Positions 41,181 through 50,784 of a DNA stretch of 64,000 bases are shown here, in pieces. Origin of the DNA: Rhodoplanes serenus (GTDB taxonomy: Bacteria; Pseudomonadota; Alphaproteobacteria; Rhizobiales; Xanthobacteraceae); NCBI GenBank assembly GCA_945893145.1, contig CAMDDZ010000004.1, forward strand, positions 61,363-125,362, read 5' to 3'. Made by a program: the position numbers and the translations under genes. The notes beneath the pieces are model-generated. The model saw only the letters and a program-made list of their open reading frames with translations, did not search any database and was not told where the DNA came from. Each line of letters begins with the position of its first letter. Positions within the stretch are counted from its first letter, which is position 1.

Positions 41181-42355
41181 GAGCTGCCTGCGGATTTGCG
41201 CGCCGGCGCTTCGGGCGATGGCCTGTCGGGCGAGGGCTTGGCGTCGCCCGTCTTCGTCTCCGCCGCCGGTGCCGGCGCGACGGCGGGACTCGTAATCTGG
41301 ACGCTGTAGCGGCGGCGGCCATCGCGGTCGCGTTCGATGACCCGATCCTTGTGGCGGTGGATGCGAACCTTCTTGATCCGGCGCGGATCGGAATCGAGCA
41401 CCTCGATCTCGAAACCGGCGGGTCCGGGAACCAGCTCGCCGCGCAGCGGCAGGCGGCCGCTCCGTGTCATCAGATAGCCGCCGAGCGTATCGACCTCCAG
41501 ACCCGCATCGCCGACATTGAACTCAGGCCCCACCGCCTTGGTGACATCTTCGAGGGTCGCGCGCGCGTCGGCCACGAACGAGCCGTCCGCTTGGTGCACC
41601 ACCGACGGCAGGGCGTCCTCATCGTGCTCGTCGGCGATATCGCCAACGATCTGCTCGACCACGTCCTCGATCGACACCAGTCCGTCGGTGCCGCCGTATT
41701 CGTCCACCACCAGCGCTAGATGAATGCGTGTGGTCTGCATCTTCGCCAGAAGATCGAGGGCGGGCATCGACGGCGGCACGAACAGCATTTCGCGCACGAT
41801 CTTGGTCGTCGATAGCGGCGTCGACAGGTCGATCGCTTTCAGATCGAGCCCGGCTGGCAGCGGCTTCTTGCGCTTGGCGTTCTTTTCGGGGTCGACGGTG
41901 GCACGCGCCGTCATGAAGGCGATCAGGTCGCGGATGTGCACCATGCCGGTCGGAGCGTCGAGCGTGTCGTCATAAACCACGAGCCGCGAATGCGCCGCGT
42001 TTTCGAACACCTTCACCAGCTCTCCGAGCGAAATGTCCTGCGGCACCGCGACAATGTCGCCACGCGGCACCATGACATCCTCTATGCGCCGGCCGCGCAT
42101 CGCCAGGATGTTCTTGAGCATGGTGCGCTCTTCCGGCGAGACGCCGGTTTCGCCGCTGCCGGTCGACTCCAGCACGACTTCGATGTCGGCGCGGGTGGTG
42201 CCGCTGCGCCAGCCAAACCAGGCGCGCGCCAGCCGAGTGAAGAAGCCGTCGCTGTCGGGTCCCATGGGCCGTGCGACCGGCACCGGCAAATTGCGCGCCT
42301 CCGCCGATGACGGCGCGGGTTCGGGCAAGCGGGCGGGCGCGGTGTCGTTAGGCAT
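41177..42355 (-). CDS. CorC/HlyC-type CBS-pair transporter-associated protein
   Basis: Cytosolic CorC-like protein of 392 residues without membrane helices. Two CBS domains at about 100-225 (IEDVMVPRGDIVAVPQDISL and KIVREMLFVPPSMPALDLL), then the CorC_HlyC transporter-associated domain (FNVGDAGLEVDTLGGYLMTR...GFEIEVLDSDPRRIKKVRI), with a disordered Ala/Pro tail. Linked to divalent-cation efflux in other bacteria; always beside ybeY and lnt in this class. Start: ATG 42355, or a GTG at 42367 that would overlap the ybeY stop. Confidence 0.9.
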   Translation of the reverse strand: MPNDTAPARLPEPAPSSAEARNLPVPVARPMGPDSDGFFTRLARAWFGWRSGTTRADIEVVLESTGSGETGVSPEERTMLKNILAMRGRRIEDVMVPRGDIVAVPQDISLGELVKVFENAAHSRLVVYDDTLDAPTGMVHIRDLIAFMTARATVDPEKNAKRKKPLPAGLDLKAIDLSTPLSTTKIVREMLFVPPSMPALDLLAKMQTTRIHLALVVDEYGGTDGLVSIEDVVEQIVGDIADEHDEDALPSVVHQADGSFVADARATLEDVTKAVGPEFNVGDAGLEVDTLGGYLMTRSGRLPLRGELVPGPAGFEIEVLDSDPRRIKKVRIHRHKDRVIERDRDGRRRYSVQITSPAVAPAPAAETKTGDAKPSPDRPSPEAPARKSAGSS

Positions 42356-42363
42356 GGTGCGTC

Positions 42364-42903
42364 TCACCGCACCGGCGGATGCCCGGCGTAGGGATCAGGC
42401 ACGCCGAGACGCTTGAGGATTTTGGCCTCAAGGCGCTCCATTTTGTGTGCGTCGCGATCGTTGTCGTGGTCATAGCCGAGCAGATGGAGATAACCATGCA
42501 CTGCGAGATGCGCGAGATGGTGTGCGAACGGTTTGTCCTCATCGCGCGCCTCGCGCGCCATGGTCTGATACGCGATGACGATGTCGCCAAGTGTACGATT
42601 GGGCGTACGATTAGGTGCACGATTGCCAGGCACGCGCGGTCCGGCCTTCGAGGCGCCGGCCGGGAATGACAGCACGTTGGTCGGCGCGTCGAGGCCGCGC
42701 CAATCGCGATTGAGCGCACGGATCGACGAATCATTGGTGAGCACGATAGCAAGCTCGGCACGCGGCGTAGAGGCTGTTTTCGCTGCAGCCACAATGGCTT
42801 TGCGGATAATCGCGGCCGCCCGCGGTTGTGCCTTCCAGCGGGCGGATTTGACCACGAATTCGACGACCGGCTTGGTGGCAGCGCGAGCGCCGGGGCGCTT
42901 CAT
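42364..42903 (-). CDS. ybeY: Endoribonuclease YbeY
   Basis: Zinc-dependent single-strand endoribonuclease for 16S rRNA 3' maturation and ribosome quality control. 179 residues. The metal motif AHLAVHGYLHLLGYDHD holds the three His ligands; the conserved Arg is in SSIRALNRDWRGLDAPTNVLSF. The N-terminal 20 residues are extra. Overlaps phoH by 4 bases and is followed by the corC-like gene, so it is part of one transcript. Confidence 0.94.
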   Translation of the reverse strand: MKRPGARAATKPVVEFVVKSARWKAQPRAAAIIRKAIVAAAKTASTPRAELAIVLTNDSSIRALNRDWRGLDAPTNVLSFPAGASKAGPRVPGNRAPNRTPNRTLGDIVIAYQTMAREARDEDKPFAHHLAHLAVHGYLHLLGYDHDNDRDAHKMERLEAKILKRLGVPDPYAGHPPVR

Positions 42904-43934
42904 TCCTTGTTCTCGCGTTTGCGCGCCGCAGCCTTGTCAGCCGAAGCCTTGTCATAGGCGGCGACGATCTTGGCGACCAACTCGTGGCGGATCACATCCT
43001 CGGCGCTGAAGGTGGCGTGGCCGATGCCGTCAACGCCGGCGAGCAGCCGCGTTGCTTCGGCAAGACCGGAGATTTGGCCGGACGGCAGATCGACCTGACT
43101 TGGGTCGCCGGTCACGATCATGCGGCTGTTCTCGCCCAGGCGGGTGAGGAACATCTTCATCTGCATCGCTGTGGTATTCTGCGCCTCATCGAGGATGACG
43201 ACCGCGTTCGAGAGCGTGCGGCCGCGCATGAAGGCGAGCGGCGCGATCTCGATCTCGTTGGTTTGCAACGCGCGCTCGACGATGCGCGCGTCCATCAGAT
43301 CGTACAGCGCGTCATAGACCGGCCGCAGATACGGATCGACCTTCTCGCGCAGGTCGCCGGGCAGGAAGCCGAGCCGTTCGCCCGCTTCGACCGCCGGCCG
43401 CGACAGGATGATGCGATCGACCTCCTTGCGCTCGAACAATTGCACCGCGTGAGCAACCGCGAGCCAGGTCTTGCCGGTGCCGGCGGGCCCGGTGCCGAAC
43501 ACCAGCGCGTGGCGCTTGAGCGCGCGGATGTAGCTGTCCTGCGCCGCAGTGCGGGCGCGCACCGGGCGCTTACGCAGATTGATTTCCTCGAAGCCTTCCC
43601 GAGCCGCGGTGGGATCGAAGTCGAACAGCGAACCCTGCGCGATGGCGAGCCGGATCGCGCCCTCGACGTCGCCGGAGACCAGATCGTTGCCGCGCTTGAG
43701 CTGCTCGTAGAGGCCTTCCAGCACCCGGCGCGCCTGCTCCACCGCGTCGCGCGAGCCTTCGATGGTCACGTGGTTGCCGCGCTGGTCGGCGACGACGTTG
43801 AGCCTGCGCTCGATCAGGGCGAGGTTCTGGCCGTATTGCCCGAACAGCACCGAGGCGAAGCGGTTGTCTTCGAACGCAAGCACGATCTGGGTAGGGGCGC
43901 CGTCCGTCAGATTGCCAGGTTCAACCGTTCGCAA
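42900..43934 (-). CDS. PhoH-like ATPase
   Basis: Cytoplasmic P-loop NTPase of 344 residues. N-terminal KH-like segment (about 10-75); Walker A GPAGTGKTWLAV near 145; Walker B AVVILDEAQNTT near 240; sensor MIVTGDPSQVDLPSG. The PhoH/PhoL family has RNA-linked ATPase or helicase activity, and neighbouring ybeY and miaB support an RNA role. Phosphate control is not shown by sequence: no convincing Pho box was found upstream of miaB. Confidence 0.93.
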   Translation of the reverse strand: MRTVEPGNLTDGAPTQIVLAFEDNRFASVLFGQYGQNLALIERRLNVVADQRGNHVTIEGSRDAVEQARRVLEGLYEQLKRGNDLVSGDVEGAIRLAIAQGSLFDFDPTAAREGFEEINLRKRPVRARTAAQDSYIRALKRHALVFGTGPAGTGKTWLAVAHAVQLFERKEVDRIILSRPAVEAGERLGFLPGDLREKVDPYLRPVYDALYDLMDARIVERALQTNEIEIAPLAFMRGRTLSNAVVILDEAQNTTAMQMKMFLTRLGENSRMIVTGDPSQVDLPSGQISGLAEATRLLAGVDGIGHATFSAEDVIRHELVAKIVAAYDKASADKAAARKRENKE

Positions 43935-43937
43935 TGT

Positions 43938-45350
<1,413 letters not shown>

Positions 45351-45614
45351 GCCGCTCGGGTTTGGTCTGGCCGATTTCTGTCGTTAATTCAATAGCTTCT
45401 GGGTCCCAGCCAAGGCCGGGGCAGGGCAACGTCATACCGCCTTTCGGCACCCAAGGGAATGGCTGGAAGTGCCGCAATATTCTACCCGCCGGGGGCAGTG
45501 TTTCAGTTTGCGGTACTGGCCTGTTTCTACCCTAGTGACCGGTCAGAATGGCCTAATTTGAGCTAGTGTGCCGGATCGGCGCTTATGCGGCGCCGAGCTT
45601 CCTTAGGAACAATC

Positions 45615-45869
45615 ATGACAATCCGCACAACACGCGCGCTGCTCTGCGCCGTAGGCTTCCTATGTGCGAGTTCAGGTTTGGTGGAGGCCCGAGACAAAAC
45701 AAAAGTCGTAAGCAAACCGCGCGACCAGGGGATTGTCATCAACCTGCCCTGGAACGCGGGAGACAAAAAGACCCAGCAACAAAGAAATGCCCAGCGGCCC
45801 GGCACCCGAACAACTGCGGCTCCCCGGCCGCTCATTGGGGTGCCCGTGCTTAGGCCCGCCGAGTTTTAA
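45615..45869 (+). CDS. Small exported basic protein of unknown function
   Basis: 84 residues: signal peptide (MTIRTTRALLCAVGFLCASSG, cleavage after VEA), then a Lys/Arg/Gln-rich mature part of about 60 residues without cysteines and probably unstructured. ATG at 45615 has AGGA 8 bases upstream; an in-frame start ten codons earlier would bury the signal peptide. No family recognised. It lies between miaB and the catabolic zone, with 132 gene-free bases downstream. Confidence 0.6.
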   Translation: MTIRTTRALLCAVGFLCASSGLVEARDKTKVVSKPRDQGIVINLPWNAGDKKTQQQRNAQRPGTRTTAAPRPLIGVPVLRPAEF

Positions 45870-46001
45870 GGCCTAATTCGATAGACATCGCACATCGAGG
45901 CCGCCTCAGTTCGACTACGACCCGAAAATTCAAACTGAGACACGACCCCGCCGGTGTAGAATTGCCCGATCGCTTGGGCGTTTCATTGGGGAGCGTGTCC
46001 G

Positions 46002-46981
46002 ATGACATTTTCACGCCGTCACGTTTTGCAAATGGCAGGCGCTGCCGCCGCCGGTCTCGCCGTGTCGTCGCGGGCGCTTGCCGAAAACTATCCGTCGAAA
46101 CCGGTGCGGCTGATCATCCCGTGGGGCGCCGGCGGGCCGACCGATGTGTTCGGCCGTCTCGCGGCGCAAAAGCTGTCCGACACGCTCGGCAAGCAATTCG
46201 TCGTCGAGAACATCGTCGCGCCAGCGGCAACATCGGCACGCTCCGCGCCGCGCGCTCGCCGGCCGACGGCTACACCGTGCTGCTCATTCCGACCAACTTC
46301 GTGGTCAATCCGGCGCTGCTGCCGAGCACGCCGTATGACGCCGTGAGGGACTTCGATCCGGTCACGGTCGCCGTCACCTCGCCGATGATCGTCTCGGTGA
46401 ATCCATCCGTGCCCGCACAGACGGTCCAGGAGTTGATCGCGCTCATCAAGGCGAATCCCGGCAAGTACAGCTATGCCTCGGGCGGCGTCGGCTCGCCGGG
46501 CTATCTGGTCGGCGAGCAATTGCGCGTCCAGCTCGGCCTCGATCTGGTGCACGTGCCGTTCCAGAGCGCAGGCCTCGCGGCGCAGTCGGTGATCGGCAAC
46601 CACACGCAGATCTGCATCGTCTCGCCGGCGCCGACCGTGCCGCAGGTGCAGGACGGCAAGCTGCGCGCCATCGCGGTGACGCGGAAGGTCCGCTCGCAGG
46701 CGCTGCCGAACGTGCCGACGATGGCGGAGCAGGGCCTCGCTGACATCGAAGGCGAAAATTGGTTCGCCTTCGTGGTTCCGGCCGGAACGCCGAAGGAGAT
46801 CGTCGCGCTGCTTCACCGCGAGATCGTCAAGCTCGTCGCGCTGTCGGACGTGAAGGAGAAGCTCACGGCGCTCGGCTTCGAGCCGGTCGGCAATTCGCCC
46901 GAGGAGTTCGCAGCGCAAATCAAGCGCGAACTGCCGAAGTGGGCGAAGGTCGTGCGCGAGGCAAACATCAAGGCGGAGTGA
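46002..46981 (+). pseudogene. Tripartite-tricarboxylate transporter receptor (TctC/Bug), frameshifted
   Basis: Periplasmic solute receptor gene broken by one missing base. ATG at 46002 (GGGGAG upstream) opens a Tat-type signal (SRRHVLQ) and the TctC start YPSKPVRLIIPWGAGGPTD, in frame to ENIV at 46217. The family sequence then continues one frame over (ASGNIGTLRAARSPADGYT) to the stop at 46981. Restoring one base at 46218-46219 would give ENIVGASGNIGT, matching relatives. All downstream blocks are present (YASGGVGSPGYL, VPFQSAG). Either a recent inactivation or an assembly error. No TctA/TctB genes are near. Confidence 0.85.
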
Positions 46982-47000
46982 CGTACCTCCCGGCGTGGTT

Positions 47001-48287
47001 TCACACCGACGCCGGTGCCATCCCAGGCCGAACAGTAAGCTCCTCACGCGCGGCGTCTTTGAATGGACGGTCGGGCGGCAGGATCACAGCGGCCGAGCGG
47101 ACACGCTGGTGGGCGAGATCGACGCCAGGTGGGGTCTTGCCTTTCTCGATCAGCTCCTTCGCGGCACGCATCAGGCGGTGGCGTGCCATGATGATTCCAT
47201 TGTCGGTAGAGACCAGGTTCTCCTTGGTGCGATCGATGATCGGCCCCATGCTTTCCTGCAGCGAGCCATCCTGGATCGCGATGCCTTCGATGCCGCTGTA
47301 GCTGTCGCCGCGCCGCTGCGCCGCCCGGTCCATTAGATAATCGTTGTCCTTGTTGGCGAGCGGCCGAAAGGTGCCGGGCACATACTTGCAGTGGACGCCT
47401 TTGCCCTCCTCCATCGCGCGCCGCTCTGCGTTGGTGATCTTGCGCGTCGGATGATAGTCGTAGCTCCAAGTCCAGCAGTTCTCGTCGTCGATGGGAACCC
47501 AGAAGTGACCGTGCACCGTGTGCCCGCCGCGCGGCGCTATCATGGTGAACGACGGCACGACATATTGCGTGATGCGCCAGTAGTAGTTGCCGTTCTCGGC
47601 ATTGCGCCGCGCGCCGATGTAGAGACCGCCTGCGCTTTCGACCACTTCGAACACCGGCCGGGCGTCGTTGAGATTGTATTGATTGCCCTTGGCGCCCTTG
47701 AACAGCGGATCGGAATTGATGTTGCCGCGATGCAGGAACGAGACGTGGCTGGAATCGATGCCGCCCTCCATGGCTTGCAGCCAATTGCTTTCCTGCAGGC
47801 GCTTCGACACGAAGCGCTGCTCAGCGGGCACCAGAGCGAATTCCCACTCGGGCAGCGGCGGTTGCTGCTCGGGTGGACCCATGTAGGTCCAGAGCATGCC
47901 GCCGCGCTCGATCAGCGGGTAGGACTTGAGCCTGATCTTCTTCGCAAAGCCGCTTTCATCGGGCTCAGACGGAACTTCGAGACATTGGCCGTTCACGTCG
48001 AACTTCCAGCCGTGATACGGGCAGCGCAGGCCGCACTCCTCATTGCGGGCGAACCACAGCGAAGCGCCGCGGTGCGGACAGAACTCGTCGATCAGGCCGT
48101 AGCGACCCTTGCTGTCGCGAAAAGCGACCAGCCGTTCCGATAGCACCTTGACGCGGACGGGCGGACAATCGTTCTGCGGTAGTTCGGACGCGAGCAGCAC
48201 CGGCGTCCAATAAGCACGGAAGAGCCGGCCCATCGATGTGCCGGGTCCGGTCTGCGTGAGGAGATCGTTCTGTTCTTTCCTGAGCAT
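47001..48287 (-). CDS. Rieske aromatic-ring-hydroxylating oxygenase, alpha subunit
   Basis: Non-heme iron oxygenase that hydroxylates or O-demethylates an aromatic acid using O2 and electrons from a reductase not seen here. 428 residues. The Rieske cluster is Cys70-x-His72 and Cys89-x2-His92 (FCPHRG...RCPYHGWKFD). The mononuclear Fe site is His181 and His186 in GIDSSHVSFLHRG, with the bridging Asp178. The length and WKFD context resemble phthalate 4,5-dioxygenase and vanillate demethylase relatives. It lies near LigA/LigB and TctC receptors, so a route through protocatechuate is plausible but inferred. Confidence 0.9.
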   Translation of the reverse strand: MLRKEQNDLLTQTGPGTSMGRLFRAYWTPVLLASELPQNDCPPVRVKVLSERLVAFRDSKGRYGLIDEFCPHRGASLWFARNEECGLRCPYHGWKFDVNGQCLEVPSEPDESGFAKKIRLKSYPLIERGGMLWTYMGPPEQQPPLPEWEFALVPAEQRFVSKRLQESNWLQAMEGGIDSSHVSFLHRGNINSDPLFKGAKGNQYNLNDARPVFEVVESAGGLYIGARRNAENGNYYWRITQYVVPSFTMIAPRGGHTVHGHFWVPIDDENCWTWSYDYHPTRKITNAERRAMEEGKGVHCKYVPGTFRPLANKDNDYLMDRAAQRRGDSYSGIEGIAIQDGSLQESMGPIIDRTKENLVSTDNGIIMARHRLMRAAKELIEKGKTPPGVDLAHQRVRSAAVILPPDRPFKDAAREELTVRPGMAPASV

Positions 48288-48296
48288 GGCAGGCCT

Positions 48297-48372
48297 CTAG
48301 TGTCGCGGTTCGGAAGTTCGCCTCAGTTCTCAGCTTGCTCCGGCGCGAACTTCCGAACCCAAGCGACACGAG
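48297..48372. repeat. CTAGTGTC-ended inverted-repeat element, copy 1 of a tandem pair
   Basis: Ends CTAGTGTCGC and GCGACACGAG; inner arms GTTCGGAAGTTCGC and GCGAACTTCCGAAC. It forms a long hairpin just upstream of the Rieske gene start. Confidence 0.7.
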
Positions 48373-48385
48373 CAACTCAATACTT

Positions 48386-48461
48386 CTAGTGTCCCTTTGG
48401 GCCCGAAGTTCGCAAAAGCGCCTGCGGAGTCATCGTGCGAACTTCGGGTCCGGGACACTGG
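48386..48461. repeat. CTAGTGTC-ended inverted-repeat element, copy 2 of a tandem pair
   Basis: Ends CTAGTGTCCC and GGGACACTGG; inner arms GGCCCGAAGTTCGC and GCGAACTTCGGGTCC. Same 76-base length and layout as copy 1, 13 bases away, with different arm bases that still pair. It ends 2 bases before the stop of the small membrane gene. Confidence 0.7.
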
Positions 48462-48463
48462 CG

Positions 48464-48649
48464 TCACGCCGCCTTGCGATGCTCGACGATCTTGGTCTCG
48501 GCCTTGGCCGCATCGGCCTCTTCATCCGAAGCTGTTCTCAGGCCGCGGGTTGCGCCCCGGGAGTAGAAATCGCCCCAGGCCAGTACTCCTCCAAACAGCA
48601 GAAACGCCGATACAATTGCCGACAAGATGAGGACATTGATCGTGGCCAT
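48464..48649 (-). CDS. Small single-pass membrane protein of 61 residues
   Basis: One membrane helix near the N-terminus (INVLILSAIVSAFLLFGGVLA), then a short segment WGDFYSRGATRGL and a charged tail rich in Glu, Ala and Lys. AGGGAG lies 6-11 bases before the ATG, so translation is well supported. No family recognised, though small single-pass proteins of this kind are often subunits of respiratory oxidases. A perfect FNR/FixK-type box is 95 bases upstream, suggesting expression at low oxygen. Divergent from ligA. Confidence 0.75.
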   Translation of the reverse strand: MATINVLILSAIVSAFLLFGGVLAWGDFYSRGATRGLRTASDEEADAAKAETKIVEHRKAA

Positions 48650-48736
48650 GTCTTTCTCCCTGCATTAACAGCCTTGAAGGCGGCGAGACGATAAGTCTCG
48701 AATGTAACTAAAATCTAATAGGCGGCCCTGGCTGTC

Positions 48737-48752
48737 TTTGATCTGGATCAAA
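48737..48752. promoter_or_regulatory. FNR/FixK-type box, perfect palindrome
   Basis: TTTGAT-CTGG-ATCAAA matches the FNR/Anr/FixK consensus TTGAT-n4-ATCAA exactly. Its centre is about 95 bases upstream of the small membrane gene on the minus strand and 135 upstream of ligA. Confidence 0.7.
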
Positions 48753-48797
48753 TTCACGTATTGCCCTGATTCATTAGTCTCTGGTGGCATCGAGAAT

Positions 48798-48811
48798 TTG
48801 ATCTACGTCAA
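48798..48811. promoter_or_regulatory. Second FNR/FixK-type box, near ligA
   Basis: TTGAT-CTAC-GTCAA fits the consensus with one arm mismatch and the FixK2 pattern TTG-n8-CAA. Its centre is 75 bases before the ligA start codon, compatible with a site near -40 of a ligA promoter. The rest of 48650-48879 shows nothing else. Confidence 0.6.
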
Positions 48812-48879
48812 GGTTGAGCGATTAGGGCGATATACGGTTGCATAAGTAACTAACAATCGGCGCGCGCCGGGAGGCTCCC

Positions 48880-49221
48880 GTGAGGCACCACAACATTCCA
48901 GGAACGACGCTGTTCGGCGGTGACGAGGCGCAAAAAGGCATCGCACTTAACCGAATGTGTTTCTCGTTCAACAGCGCGGAGAATCGTACGGCATTCCTCA
49001 AGGACGAGGATGCCTATTGCGCCAAGTTCGGACTGAACGCCGAGCAGCGCCAGGCGGTGCGCGAGCGCAACGTGCTGAAGATGCTCGCAGCCGGCGGCAA
49101 CATCTACTACCTCGCCAAGCTCGCTGGCATTTTTGAACTGAACGTCCAGGACATCGGCGCACAGCAGACCGGCATGAGCGTCGATCAGTTCAAAGACAAG
49201 CTCGTTGCCGCAGGGAGGTGA
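48880..49221 (+). CDS. ligA: Class III extradiol dioxygenase small subunit, LigA-type
   Basis: Alpha subunit of a protocatechuate 4,5-dioxygenase-type enzyme; LigA covers the LigB active site. 113 residues, helical, with family blocks ALNRMCFSFNSAENRTAFL, MLAAGGNIYYLAKLAG and GMSVDQFKDKL. The start is GTG with GGGAGG 5 bases upstream. ligB begins 2 bases after the stop, so they are coupled. Two FNR/FixK-like boxes upstream are unusual for an oxygen-consuming ring-cleavage enzyme. Confidence 0.9.
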   Translation: MRHHNIPGTTLFGGDEAQKGIALNRMCFSFNSAENRTAFLKDEDAYCAKFGLNAEQRQAVRERNVLKMLAAGGNIYYLAKLAGIFELNVQDIGAQQTGMSVDQFKDKLVAAGR

Positions 49222-49223
49222 TC

Positions 49224-50093
49224 ATGGCGCGCATTATCGGCGGACTGGGTACGACGCACGTTCCTTCGATCGGCAAGGCGATCGCCGAGCGCAAACAGAA
49301 CGATCCCTACTGGAAACCGTTCTTCGACGGCTTCCACTTCGTCCACCGCTGGCTTGCCCGCGAGAAGCCGGATGTTGCCGTCGTCTTCTACAACGACCAC
49401 GGCCTGAACTTCTTTCTCGACAAGCTGCCGACCTTCGCGGTCGGCGCGGCGAACGAATACCGCAACGAAGACGAGGGCTGGGGCATCCCGGTGTCGAAAT
49501 CGGCGGCAGGCATTCCTAACCTGTCATGGCATCTGATCGAGCGGCTGGTCGCGGACGAATTCGACGTCACCATTTGCCAGGACATGCTGGTTGACCACGC
49601 GGTCACCATCCCGCTGTCGCTGATGTGGCCGGGCGAGGCGCCCTGGCCGGTGCGCATCGTTCCGGTATCGATCAACACCGTGCAGCATCCGCTACCGTCG
49701 GCCGCGCGCTGTTTCAAGCTCGGTCAGTCGATCGGTCGCGCCATCGACACCTACGAAGAGAATCTCAAAGTCCTGGTGATCGGCACCGGCGGGCTGTCGC
49801 ACCAGCTCGACGGCGAACGCGCCGGCTTCATCAACAAGGCGTTTGATCAGCTCTGCATGGACCGGCTCACAAATGACCCGGAATCGCTGACGCGATATTC
49901 CATACCGGAGATCGTCGAGCAGGCTGGCGCCCAAGGCGTCGAGTTTTTGAACTGGATTGCGATGCGCGGCGCGCTGACCGGCAAGGTCATCGAGGTGCAT
50001 CGCAACTATCACATTCCGATTTCCAACACTGCTGCGGCAACGATGGTGTTTGACAATCAGCCCGCTGTTCTTCGGGGCCAGCACGCAGCCTGA
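49224..50093 (+). CDS. ligB: Class III extradiol dioxygenase catalytic subunit, LigB-type
   Basis: Fe(II)-dependent meta ring cleavage of protocatechuate or a related catechol acid (4,5-cleavage). 289 residues. Iron ligands are visible at His12 (GTTHVPS), His59 (FYNDHG) and Glu240 (GVEFLNW); His193 (GGLSHQLDG) is the catalytic base. These match Sphingobium LigB His12, His61, Glu242 and His195. ATG follows GGGAGGTG. Gallate or methylgallate is an alternative substrate. No downstream 4,5-pathway genes (ligC, I, J, K) are seen. Confidence 0.92.
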   Translation: MARIIGGLGTTHVPSIGKAIAERKQNDPYWKPFFDGFHFVHRWLAREKPDVAVVFYNDHGLNFFLDKLPTFAVGAANEYRNEDEGWGIPVSKSAAGIPNLSWHLIERLVADEFDVTICQDMLVDHAVTIPLSLMWPGEAPWPVRIVPVSINTVQHPLPSAARCFKLGQSIGRAIDTYEENLKVLVIGTGGLSHQLDGERAGFINKAFDQLCMDRLTNDPESLTRYSIPEIVEQAGAQGVEFLNWIAMRGALTGKVIEVHRNYHIPISNTAAATMVFDNQPAVLRGQHAA

Positions 50094-50130
50094 CAATCCA
50101 GCTCTCTTTGACGTGCGCGAACGAGACCAA

Positions 50131-50385
50131 TTAGCGATTGAGAAAATCGGCACATAGGCAGGTCTCCGCGACGACGACGCCCAACGTGTCTTCGACTGTT
50201 ATGCGAACGCTGCCACCCGTACTATTTTTGTAAGCCAGCGCGTCCGCAATTGCAGCGCGGAGCGCGATATCGTGCGAATTGTAGGGCCCTGCGCGAAGAC
50301 CATTGATCCGATCTCGCCAATAGCCGGACGATGAATTCCAAACTCGAAACTGCTTGCAAACCGCGTTAGCTTCGCTCGAACTCAC
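50131..50385 (-). CDS. Small hypothetical protein
   Basis: 84 residues from a GTG with GGGATC just upstream. No family recognised. The protein has a mixed alpha/beta look (ALRAAIADALAYKNSTGGSVRITVEDTLGVVVAE) with four cysteines, two of them near the end (ETCLCADF). Convergent with ligB, 37 bases away. Support is the open frame and protein-like composition only; it may be a short-lived ORF of the rearranged zone. Confidence 0.45.
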   Translation of the reverse strand: MSSSEANAVCKQFRVWNSSSGYWRDRINGLRAGPYNSHDIALRAAIADALAYKNSTGGSVRITVEDTLGVVVAETCLCADFLNR

Positions 50386-50540
50386 GATCCCGCACCCCCG
50401 TGCTATTTGTTATGCGAGCCGCAGTTTTAAGAGAGTGACAACGAACCCGGGTCGGCCTGTCGGGAAATCCCTGACGGATTTGATCTGCTCGTCGTGATGG
50501 GCCGCTATCGGCGTTGGAAGCGGTCGGCACTTCTGCGGTT

Positions 50541-50690
50541 AGAGCCCGTTCAATCCGCCGGCTGCACGCCCGCGTCCTTGATCACCTTCGCCCACTTGGC
50601 GATCTCGGCCTTGATGCAGGCGTTGATCGCGTCCGGCTCGACCTCGTGCATGTGCCGTTCCAGAGCGCCGGGCTGGCGGCACAGTCGGGC
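50541..50690. pseudogene. Chimeric scar of two TctC receptor genes in opposite orientation
   Basis: 50541-50636 on the minus strand is nearly identical to the last 28 codons plus 3' flank of the TctC gene at 52751 (AINACIKAEIAKWAKVIKD versus AINAYIKAEIAKWAKVIKD, including AGAGCCCG beyond the stop). It is fused at 50637 to about 52 bases of + strand sequence matching 46538-46589 of the frameshifted TctC (LDLVHVPFQSAGLAAQS). No complete gene remains. The rest of 50386-50784 has no other recognisable feature. Confidence 0.8.
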
Positions 50691-50784
50691 GCAAGAGCCG
50701 GCAACATCCACTCGCGCTGAGTATTTCCGCTTTTGACCTTTATCGTCCAATCGCGCCAGAGGTGCGGGGACTACCGGCTCAATT

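Noticed and set aside
45870..46001. Possible insertion-sequence end (TCAAACTGAGACACGACC) before the frameshifted receptor
   Set aside because: It resembles sequences seen at some IS ends, but no second end, target duplication or transposase is present, so it is not called.
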